This document shows, piece after piece, positions 1 through 5,784 of a stretch of DNA of 7,926 nt (positions are counted from its first letter, which is position 1; every line of letters begins with the position of its first letter). The DNA is from JANRKG01 sp033763635 (GTDB lineage: Bacteria; Cyanobacteriota; Cyanobacteriia; GCF-001939115), in contig JANRKG010000434.1 in NCBI GenBank assembly GCA_033763635.1, positions 1 to 7,926 on the forward strand. Direction: 5' to 3'. The translations under genes and the position numbers were made by a program. A model generated the notes under the pieces. That model did no database searches. It worked only from the letters and a program-made list of their open reading frames with translations, and was not told where the DNA came from.

Positions 1-4
1 CTTC

Positions 5-128
5 AATCCCCTCCTGGGAGGGGTGCCCGAAGGGCGGGGTGGGTCAGGGGTACAGGCAATCCCGTTTACCCTTCAAGAGATGCTTTTGCGAAAGCGAGAC
101 CCATCCCTGCCCCTCCCAGGAGGGGATT
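5..128. repeat. Inverted pair of GC-rich intergenic repeat units (REP/MITE-like)
   Basis: The first arm (5-45) begins AATCCCCTCCTGGGAGGGG. The same 19 bases appear exactly on the opposite strand at 110-128. Homology continues inward: 35-45 reads CGGGGTGGGTC, and the complement of 98-109 reads as a close variant, CAGGGATGGGTC. Each arm holds its own short hairpin (CCCCTCC paired with GGAGGGG around TG). The left arm also has a GCCC-GAA-GGGC hairpin (25-35) that the right arm lacks. Between the arms is about 50 bp without a gene. Units of this look are familiar as dispersed intergenic repeats in cyanobacteria, which is recollection rather than a search. The element lies just past the stop codon of the leftward amidase-like gene, so its hairpins may help end or protect that transcript. 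That role is inferred. Confidence 0.75.
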
Positions 129-154
129 AGAATTGCAACACAATTACATGTTGA

Positions 155-1501
155 TTACGCCTTCCAAATGTTCTTTGGAATCACACAGGACAACGCCTTC
201 TCATCCGTATCCATCTTGCTCAGACGGCAATCCATCTGCATACTGGCAAGCCCGTAGGCATCCAGGCGCGACAACCCCTTCTCTTTCTGAAGCAGTTCGA
301 TCATCGCCATCGAGGCATTCTTCATCACCTGATTCAGATCCTTCCCTTTATCCGAGGTTGCCAGGAATTCTGGATTGCTGGCGGTTGGGTAGGCGATCGT
401 CTTCTTCGCTTGAGTATTCTTCGGATTGAGACAGTGAACCCCCCGCAAACGATTCACCACCTGGGAAACTCGGCAATCCGAGACTTCCGGCATCAACGTC
501 GCTGCTGCATTGGGAGCAATCTTGCGTTGCTCCACCAGGAACTTCACCGTTTCCTGTTTCGCGTTTTCCATCGCCTTATTGAGGTCTTCGTCTACGCCGA
601 TCGTAATCCAGCTATTGGGTGTTTCTCCTCTGGGGAAGGTGAGGGGTTGTTTTTTAATCACAGAAACGTTCAACACCAATTCTTTGAAGGCCGTTTCCAG
701 GGCTGTCAGGTTGATTTCCCCATTTCCCTGAGCCGCATGGGAATCTCCCGTCCAGAGCAACCCACCTTTCACAAACACTGGGAAGTAATAGGTGCTTCCA
801 GCCGTCATGTCTCGGATATCAAAGTTACCCCCATAGGGACCAGGGGGAACGGTGCTGTACTGTCCGGCTTCGGCCCGTGCCACACCGATCGTACCGGGAA
901 AGGGAGTCAGGGGAATCTCAATATCCTTCGAGAAGCGGGTTACTTTCCGCTCCATATCCAGGTAGAAATACTTCACCTGACCGTCTTTAAATTGGTCGGG
1001 GAATAATCCAAACATCCCCGGAATGTTGAAGTTTGCAGCATAGGAACGGGGGGTAACACGAAGGATTCGCACCTTCAGCACATCTCCCGGTTCTGCTCCC
1101 TCCACAAAGATGGGGCCTGTGATGGTGTGGGGTCCGCGACCGGGGAAGTCGGTTCGCAGTTTTTTCAATTCTTCGATCGTCTTACCGGGAATAACCTGAT
1201 TGTGGGAATGCATCATCGTCTCAATGACGACCGTATCCCCTGACTTCATGGTCATCACGGGAGGTTGGGCATTGTTAAACCAACCCCATTGGGTGGTCTC
1301 TAGCGTTGCTGGGAGCAGATGGACGGTGCCCGGAAAACTGGCAGGGGTCTTCCGGAGGGCAGCAATAATGGTTGGGCTAATGGGGGGCAGGGCTTCCTGA
1401 GCAAAAGCCCCGGTTGCGAAAATGACCGCAAAGGCGATCAGGCCAAAACCCAACCACCGAGGGAGCTTTATCCGACGCAGATAATTCATGCCAAGTCTCA
1501 T
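155..1501 (-). CDS. Exported acetamidase/formamidase family protein with duplicated C-terminal module
   Basis: A 448-residue protein of the FmdA/AmdA family (PF03069), which hydrolyses short amides such as formamide or acetamide to ammonia and the acid. The true substrate here is unknown. The N-terminus has basic residues, a hydrophobic stretch (about 17-33) and an AFA|QEA site, so a Sec signal peptide cut near residue 34 and a periplasmic location are likely. The RR at 9-10 does not form a good Tat motif. Family landmarks are SGDTVVIET (87-95), GPYGGNFDIRD (221-231) and DSHAAQGNGE (253-262). The usual family ending (about 300-362) is followed by a second, related module (about 383-446) at a gapless 82-residue offset. 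The only four cysteines lie in these copies (343/357 and 425/439). The ATG at 1501 was kept. Met5 (1489) is an alternative, and neither has a clear Shine-Dalgarno. Family call is firm, activity is not. Confidence 0.88.
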   Translation of the reverse strand: MRLGMNYLRRIKLPRWLGFGLIAFAVIFATGAFAQEALPPISPTIIAALRKTPASFPGTVHLLPATLETTQWGWFNNAQPPVMTMKSGDTVVIETMMHSHNQVIPGKTIEELKKLRTDFPGRGPHTITGPIFVEGAEPGDVLKVRILRVTPRSYAANFNIPGMFGLFPDQFKDGQVKYFYLDMERKVTRFSKDIEIPLTPFPGTIGVARAEAGQYSTVPPGPYGGNFDIRDMTAGSTYYFPVFVKGGLLWTGDSHAAQGNGEINLTALETAFKELVLNVSVIKKQPLTFPRGETPNSWITIGVDEDLNKAMENAKQETVKFLVEQRKIAPNAAATLMPEVSDCRVSQVVNRLRGVHCLNPKNTQAKKTIAYPTASNPEFLATSDKGKDLNQVMKNASMAMIELLQKEKGLSRLDAYGLASMQMDCRLSKMDTDEKALSCVIPKNIWKA

Positions 1502-1531
1502 AGTTATAAAAATGACAGGTAGAAAGGTTGG

Positions 1532-1561
1532 GTTAAACAGATTGAGGCTTCACAGGTTCAA
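1532..1561 (-). promoter_or_regulatory. Candidate sigma-70-type promoter for the amidase-like gene
   Basis: On the minus strand TTGAAC (complement of 1556-1561) and TTTAAC (complement of 1532-1537) are 18 bp apart, each matching four of six consensus positions. The box is about 30 bp ahead of the ATG at 1501. A perfect 11-bp dyad, CAATT-G-AATTG (1571-1581), lies just upstream. I saw no equally good promoter for the divergent uup gene in 1562-1743. The TACACT at 1713-1718 has no matching -35 box. Confidence 0.25.
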
Positions 1562-1743
1562 GCAAGGGGGCAATTGAATTGGAAAGCCCTGTGACAGCAG
1601 CAAGCAATCCATTTTGTAATCCGATCGGTGTACCCCAGATTGTATAGGCAGTTACATCCTTTCTTTACGATCGGGTTCTCACGAATCCAGCAACAGTTGT
1701 TCAGAGCAACGTTACACTGAAGTTTGGCGCTACTTCCAAATTC

Positions 1744-3669
1744 ATGGCTATCTTTACCCTGCGATCGGTTAAAAAAGACTTTGGCATTAAGGAAATCTTG
1801 CGAGATGCCAGCTTCAGCCTGAATGAAGGCGATAAGGTGGGGCTAATTGGCACCAATGGGTCTGGAAAATCGACGCTTTTGAAAATGATAGCTGGGTTGG
1901 AGCCGATCGATAGTGGCGAACTCTGGGTAAATGCAGGGTCGCGGGTGGTGTACCTGCCCCAACAACCGGATCTCGACGAAAACCGAACGGTGCTGGAACA
2001 GGTCTTTGCCGACAGTGGCGAAAAAATGCAACTGGTACGGACCTATGAGGAGTTATCTGACAAGCTCGCGCATGGTCATGGTGATCCAGACAAGCTGATG
2101 GCCCAACTCTCTAGCGTGTCAGAACGGATGGAGGCCGCTGGAGCCTGGGAACTGGAGACAAACGCCAAAATTATTCTGACGAAGTTGGGCATTCAAGACC
2201 TGGAGGCCCGAATTGGCGATCTGTCCGGGGGCTACCGCAAAAGAATTGCCCTGGCAGCAGCCCTCCTATCCGAGCCAGAAGGTTTACTGATGGATGAGCC
2301 GACGAACCACCTGGATGCCCTGTCCGTTGAGTGGTTACAGAGTTACCTGAACCGATTCCGGGGTGCGTTGTTGCTGATCACCCACGATCGCTACTTCCTC
2401 GATCGCGTCACAAACCGGATTATTGAGATCGATCGCGGTGATCTCTATCCCTACGATGGCAACTACGCCTACTACTTAGAGAAAAAGGCAGAATCAGAAG
2501 ATTCGGCAGTGAGCAGTCAACGCAAACATGCCGGAGTCTTGCGGCGGGAATTGGAGTGGCTAAAACGGGGACCGAAGGCCCGCAGTACCAAGCAAAAGGC
2601 CCGGATCGATCGCATTCGGGATATGCAAGCCCAGGAATTCAAGCAAGTTCAGGGCAAGGTGGACATCTCGACAGTAGGGCGGCGCATTGGGAAAAAGGTC
2701 ATTGAGTTAACCAATATTCGTAAGGGGTACAACGGTCGTACCCTGATTCAAGACTTCACCTATTACTTTAATCCAGAGGACCGGATTGGAATTGTGGGAC
2801 CCAATGGGGCCGGAAAGTCTACCCTGATGGATATGATCACAGGACGGGTACAACCCGATGCGGGAACAGTGGATCTTGGTTCTACGATTCATATTGGCTA
2901 TTTCGATCAACATTCCGACGACCTGACGGGCAAAGAAAACCAGCGGGTGATCGATTACCTGAAAGGAGTGGCAGAACTGATCCAGACTTCCGATGGCAGT
3001 GTCATCACGGCATCCCAGATGTTAGAGCGGTTCCTGTTTCCACCGAATCAGCAGTACGCCCCCATTCACAAACTTTCTGGAGGAGAAAAACGGCGGCTGT
3101 TCCTGTTACAGGTTTTGATGGGGGCACCGAACGTACTGATTCTGGACGAACCGACGAACGACCTGGATGTGCAAACCCTGGGGGTATTGGAAGAATATCT
3201 GGAGGACTTCAATGGCTGTGTGATTGTGGTCTCCCACGATCGCTACTTCCTCGATCGCACCGTTGACACCATCTTCGCCCTGGAGGAGGGAGGCACCCTC
3301 CGGCAATATCCCGGTAACTACTCAGTTTATCTGGATTACAAGAAAGCTGAAGAAGACAAAGAAGCAGCCCAGGCAGCAGAGGCCAAGGCGCAGTTTGCTT
3401 CAGTCAAAGCTCCAGTTTCAGAAGCGTCTGCCTCGGCTCCTGCCAAAAGTCGCAAGCTCTCCTACAAAGAAAAGCGAGAGTATGAAGCCCTGGAGACCCA
3501 GATCCCGGAGATGGAAGCAGAGAAGGAAGACCTGGAGAAGATCCTCTACCAGAACCCTCCCAATGGCTTTACAGAATTGCAAAAACTTTCGGCTCGACTT
3601 GCAGAATTGAATCAGCAGATCGAAACGGCCACTGAACGGTGGATGGAACTGGCGGAAAGGGAAGGCTAG
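1744..3669 (+). CDS. uup: ABC-F family ATPase, Uup-type
   Basis: A 641-residue soluble protein with two ABC ATPase domains and no membrane segment, as in the ABC-F family, whose members act on ribosomes. E. coli Uup also affects transposon excision and binds branched DNA. Domain 1 has Walker A GTNGSGKST (36-44), signature LSGGYRKR (160-167), Walker B LLMDEP (181-186) and the H-loop histidine at 214. Domain 2 has GPNGAGKST (352-360), LSGGEKRR (444-451), LILDEP (465-470) and His498. A charged linker (about 245-315) corresponds to the ribosome-reaching P-site tether. The NDLD after the second Walker B and a C-terminal coiled coil (about 569-640, starting KLSYKEKREYEAL) point to Uup rather than EttA. 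An Ala/Glu-rich linker (about 535-568) joins the coil. All ATPase residues look intact. The ATG at 1744 has no strong Shine-Dalgarno. The stop shares CTAG with the facing gene. Confidence 0.93.
   Translation: MAIFTLRSVKKDFGIKEILRDASFSLNEGDKVGLIGTNGSGKSTLLKMIAGLEPIDSGELWVNAGSRVVYLPQQPDLDENRTVLEQVFADSGEKMQLVRTYEELSDKLAHGHGDPDKLMAQLSSVSERMEAAGAWELETNAKIILTKLGIQDLEARIGDLSGGYRKRIALAAALLSEPEGLLMDEPTNHLDALSVEWLQSYLNRFRGALLLITHDRYFLDRVTNRIIEIDRGDLYPYDGNYAYYLEKKAESEDSAVSSQRKHAGVLRRELEWLKRGPKARSTKQKARIDRIRDMQAQEFKQVQGKVDISTVGRRIGKKVIELTNIRKGYNGRTLIQDFTYYFNPEDRIGIVGPNGAGKSTLMDMITGRVQPDAGTVDLGSTIHIGYFDQHSDDLTGKENQRVIDYLKGVAELIQTSDGSVITASQMLERFLFPPNQQYAPIHKLSGGEKRRLFLLQVLMGAPNVLILDEPTNDLDVQTLGVLEEYLEDFNGCVIVVSHDRYFLDRTVDTIFALEEGGTLRQYPGNYSVYLDYKKAEEDKEAAQAAEAKAQFASVKAPVSEASASAPAKSRKLSYKEKREYEALETQIPEMEAEKEDLEKILYQNPPNGFTELQKLSARLAELNQQIETATERWMELAEREG
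2381..2406 (+). repeat. 26-nt exact direct repeat inside uup, copy 1
   Basis: These 26 bases encode the H-loop region HDRYFLDR of ATPase domain 1. They recur without mismatch at 3233-3258 in domain 2, in the same reading frame. The distance is 852 bp, or 284 codons. Confidence 0.9.
3233..3258 (+). repeat. 26-nt exact direct repeat inside uup, copy 2
   Basis: Second copy of the block at 2381-2406, encoding the H-loop of ATPase domain 2 (the protein has SHDRYFLDR here and THDRYFLDR in domain 1). Bases immediately outside the block differ between the two copies. Confidence 0.9.
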
Positions 3670-3884
3670 GAGGCGGTCTCCAACCAGTCCAACACCCGAC
3701 TCAGTTGATCGATCGTGACGACCCCATGCTGCCAGAGGACGAGCGGCAGCAGACTGGCAGCTTGCTCAGAAGGTGGTGCCGCATTTCGATCTAGAAAGCG
3801 CAGAGCCATTGCAACTTCTGCGTCAGAAATTGCCATTTCTGACTGCAAAAAGTTAATCAATCGGGCCTTGCTAGTCACTTCCAT
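3666..3884 (-). CDS. DUF2949 family small protein
   Basis: A 72-residue protein matching my knowledge of DUF2949 (PF11165), small cyanobacterial proteins of unknown function. Features consistent with the family are ARLINFLQSEMAIS near the start, the alanine-rich ALRF segment, and the ending LPLVLWQHGVVTIDQLSRVLDWLE. It looks all-helical and soluble, with no cysteine and no membrane segment. The start is set at the ATG at 3884, preceded by a purine-rich AAGAGAG on the minus strand. The frame stays open upstream to 3941, adding 19 residues (MNCFLNFPVVFPCCFV...), but that stretch is encoded by a 13-nt tandem repeat and is unlike the family, so it is more likely leader. The stop codon overlaps that of uup. 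The role cannot be told from the sequence. Confidence 0.82.
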   Translation of the reverse strand: MEVTSKARLINFLQSEMAISDAEVAMALRFLDRNAAPPSEQAASLLPLVLWQHGVVTIDQLSRVLDWLETAS

Positions 3885-3897
3885 GAACTCTCTTACA

Positions 3898-3923
3898 AAA
3901 CAACAGGGAAAAACAACAGGGAA
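3898..3923. repeat. Perfect 13-nt tandem repeat in the DUF2949 leader
   Basis: AAACAACAGGGAA occurs twice in direct succession (3898-3910 and 3911-3923). A weaker echo, AAACAATTCA, is at 3931-3940. On the minus strand the repeat is TTCCCTGTTGTTT, ending 13 bp before the ATG at 3884, so it falls in the probable 5' untranslated region. It could be a binding site for a regulator or only replication slippage. Confidence 0.85.
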
Positions 3924-3990
3924 ATTCAGAAAACAATTCAAAAAGATTTAACAAGCGGGCGAGTACAGAGGTACGCCTAAATCTTGTGCA

Positions 3991-4019
3991 AGTGTACAGG
4001 AGGGTGGCAAATCCCTCAA
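3991..4019 (-). promoter_or_regulatory. Candidate promoter for the DUF2949 gene with overlapping dyad
   Basis: On the minus strand TTGAGG (complement of 4014-4019) and TACACT (complement of 3991-3996) are separated by 17 bp, four of six matches each. Transcription would start near 3984, giving a leader of about 100 nt. The near-perfect dyad TGTGCA-AG-TGTACA (3985-3998) covers the -10 box and would suit a repressor. Both readings are inference from short motifs. Confidence 0.3.
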
Positions 4020-4072
4020 GGGAGATCCTGACGATGTATTAAAAATTAACAGTTAATATTAAGTTATGCAAC

Positions 4073-4089
4073 AATCCTTCAGGATTTTT
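4073..4089 (+). terminator. Weak terminator-like hairpin on the plus strand
   Basis: AATCC (4073-4077) and GGATT (4082-4086) pair around TTCA and are followed by TTT (4087-4089). The stem is short and AT-rich. It could stop uup read-through that has crossed the antisense DUF2949 gene, but it is about 400 bp beyond the uup stop. Confidence 0.25.
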
Positions 4090-4106
4090 CTCATATTGTA
4101 ATTGGT

Positions 4107-4133
4107 TCTTTAGAGGGGGGTTCTATCTAAAGA
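4107..4133. repeat. 8-bp perfect inverted repeat downstream of rsmB
   Basis: TCTTTAGA (4107-4114) and TCTAAAGA (4126-4133) are exact inverted copies around an 11-nt loop containing six G. A second, 6-bp inverted repeat lies closer to rsmB: CGTTGA (4139-4144) with TCAACG (4162-4167). Both sit within 62 bp after the rsmB stop on the minus strand, so they may shape the 3' end of that transcript. There is no clean U tract, so a standard intrinsic terminator is not supported. Confidence 0.5.
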
Positions 4134-4168
4134 GAGGTCGTTGATCTGAGTTCTCTTAAGTTCAACGC

Positions 4169-5536
4169 TCATTCTGCTTCTGGGTCACTGATTTTTGTTA
4201 CATTTCGCAAGCGCACCATAAAAAATCCATCCATTTGGAAGCGATGGGGCCACACTTTTACCCACCCCTGAGAACAGGTTAAAGGGATTAGTCCGAGTTC
4301 CAGGTCTGGGGGTTCAATCTGCCATCGCGAGTTTTGGCTGAGAAAGGCTTCGATCACCCGCTCGTTTTCCGACGGATGGAGGGTACAGGTTGCGTAGACC
4401 AAACTCCCTCCCGGTTTTACCCAACGGGTCGCATGGGTGAGAAGTTCCAACTGCAAAGTGGCAAGTTCAGCAACGGTTTCGGGTTTCTGTCGCCACCGAG
4501 CATCCGCATGACGGTGCAGGGTTCCCAAGCCAGAGCAGGGGGCATCCAGCAACACCCGATCGGCCTGACCCTCAAGCTGGGAAAATTCCCGACTATCCCC
4601 CGCCCAGGTCTGGATAGACTGCAACTGCAACCGAGTCGCATTTTCCTCCAGCTTTTTCAGACGGTTCGCACTCCGATCGCACGCCCAGACCTTACCCCGG
4701 TCCTGCATCAGTTCCGCCAGGTGCAGGGTTTTCCCACCAGGAGCGGCACAGGCATCGACAATCACCTCCCCCGGTTGCGGGTTCAGGAGATGACCGACCA
4801 ATTGGGCACTGCTGTCCTGCACCATCCACCACCCTTCCCCATAGCCAGGAAGTCGCTGAATGGGACCGACAGGGTTGACCAAACGTAATCCCTGAGGCAA
4901 CAGGGGAAGTCGTTGCACGGCAACCCCGATCGCCTCGAATGCCGCTTCAACTGCTTCGATCGAGGTCCGCAGGGGATTGATTCGCAGATCAATAGAAGGC
5001 GATCGGTTCAGCCATTCACAAAGTTGTTGGGTTTCCTCCAGGCCAATCTGCTCTGCCCAAACTTGCACAATCCAATCCGGGAAGCTTTGTTCAATCCCAA
5101 TGTGGGTAATCGGGTCATTGGATTCGGGCAGGGGATCGGTTCCGGCGGCAACCAATCGCCCATACTGGCGCAGCATCCCATTCACCAACCCTGCCAATCC
5201 TGCAAATTTGTTTTGCTTGGCAAGTTCCACGGTGGTATCCACTGCCGCAGAAGGGGGGATGTGGCTCAGGTAGCGGAGTTGATACAGCCCCAGATGCAGA
5301 ATAATCCGCAGATCAGCAGGCTGTTGCTGGGCTTTTTTCTTACCGAGTTGATCCAGAATTCCATCCAAGGTTCGCTGTCGGCGCACCGTCCCATATACCA
5401 GTTCGGTAAATAACCGCCGATCGGCCTCTGAGAGTTCGTGTTGACGCAACGCCTTATCTAACTCAACATCCGCAAACCCAGTGCGGTAGATCAATCGCAG
5501 GGTCAAAAAGGCCAGTTGTCGGGGATTTTGGGACAC
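4169..5536 (-). CDS. rsmB: 16S rRNA (cytosine-C5) methyltransferase RsmB
   Basis: A 455-residue cytoplasmic RNA methyltransferase of the RsmB/Sun family. It transfers methyl from S-adenosylmethionine to C5 of a cytosine in 16S rRNA (C967 in E. coli). Residues 1 to about 130 form the NusB-like RNA-binding domain, and the rest is the Rossmann-fold catalytic part. Visible motifs are SAM-binding DACAAPGGKT (261-270), the acidic ACDRSANRL (285-293), DAPCSGLG (331-338, Cys334) and YATCTLHPSEN (381-391, with Cys384 as the expected nucleophile). The family ending HRFQMDGFFMVRLR is at 431-444. Both conserved cysteines are present, and the length is close to the E. coli enzyme. The start is a GTG at 5536, giving MSQNPRQLAFLTL, which suits the family. 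An ATG 11 bp upstream is out of frame. No strong Shine-Dalgarno is seen. It diverges from bciB. Confidence 0.94.
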   Translation of the reverse strand: MSQNPRQLAFLTLRLIYRTGFADVELDKALRQHELSEADRRLFTELVYGTVRRQRTLDGILDQLGKKKAQQQPADLRIILHLGLYQLRYLSHIPPSAAVDTTVELAKQNKFAGLAGLVNGMLRQYGRLVAAGTDPLPESNDPITHIGIEQSFPDWIVQVWAEQIGLEETQQLCEWLNRSPSIDLRINPLRTSIEAVEAAFEAIGVAVQRLPLLPQGLRLVNPVGPIQRLPGYGEGWWMVQDSSAQLVGHLLNPQPGEVIVDACAAPGGKTLHLAELMQDRGKVWACDRSANRLKKLEENATRLQLQSIQTWAGDSREFSQLEGQADRVLLDAPCSGLGTLHRHADARWRQKPETVAELATLQLELLTHATRWVKPGGSLVYATCTLHPSENERVIEAFLSQNSRWQIEPPDLELGLIPLTCSQGWVKVWPHRFQMDGFFMVRLRNVTKISDPEAE

Positions 5537-5696
5537 GGGATTCGCATGGGAAGGAAGCAGACATTCAGAATACCCGATCTATAGTGGGATCAACCGATCG
5601 CAGAGGAATTTGAGAACTTACCCGCCATTCTGGAAGAAGTTCGCAGAACACGCCAGCAACAATCTTAATGATTCGTTGGGTGGGAATGGATAGAGT

Positions 5697-5733
5697 CAAT
5701 ACCGCTTAAAATCAGTCTATCAGTGCGGTATTG
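5697..5733. promoter_or_regulatory. 9-bp inverted repeat upstream of bciB, operator-like
   Basis: CAATACCGC (5697-5705) and GCGGTATTG (5725-5733) are perfect inverted copies with a 19-bp spacer. They lie in the 248-bp gap between divergent rsmB and bciB, 51 bp before the chosen bciB ATG. Placement fits a dimeric regulator acting on bciB or on both genes. A cruciform or RNA hairpin is also possible. No known regulator motif was recognised. Confidence 0.5.
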
Positions 5734-5766
5734 TGGGAAATGCGATCGTCCATCACCCACTCAATT

Positions 5767-5772
5767 TATAAC
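5767..5772 (+). promoter_or_regulatory. Candidate -10 box for bciB
   Basis: TATAAC matches five of six -10 positions and lies 12 bp before the ATG at 5785. No -35 match stands at normal spacing, so an activator-dependent promoter would be needed. The transcript would start near 5779, leaving a very short leader. The inverted repeat at 5697-5733 would then sit at about -82 to -46, a usual activator position. Confidence 0.3.
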
Positions 5773-5784
5773 AAGTCAAGTTTA

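Noticed and set aside
39..429. Two short plus-strand open frames covering the inverted repeat and the 3' end of the amidase-like gene
   Set aside because: They run through the hairpin repeat and then antisense to coding sequence, and neither encodes a recognisable protein.
410..1006. 198-residue open frame on the plus strand across the amidase-like gene
   Set aside because: Antisense shadow of a gene with clear family motifs, with no start signal or recognisable domain.
3885..3941. N-terminal extension of the DUF2949 protein (19 residues)
   Set aside because: Much of it would be encoded by the 13-nt tandem repeat and does not resemble the family. The ATG at 3884 has a purine-rich site just upstream.
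3963..3974. NtcA site (GTA-N8-TAC) near the DUF2949 promoter
   Set aside because: The GTA and TAC here are six bases apart rather than eight, so it does not fit the NtcA consensus.
3942..4168. tRNA, Yfr1-type small RNA or a known riboswitch in the longest gap
   Set aside because: No cloverleaf, no ACUCCUCACAC core and no riboswitch signature that I know could be found.
4334..5413. Plus-strand open frames of 184 and 166 residues inside rsmB
   Set aside because: Antisense to intact RsmB motifs. The composition is that of a complement strand.
5731..5784. Upstream TTG or ATG start for bciB
   Set aside because: It would place part of the inverted repeat and the -10-like TATAAC inside the coding region and add residues unlike the family's N-terminus. 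It is not fully excluded.
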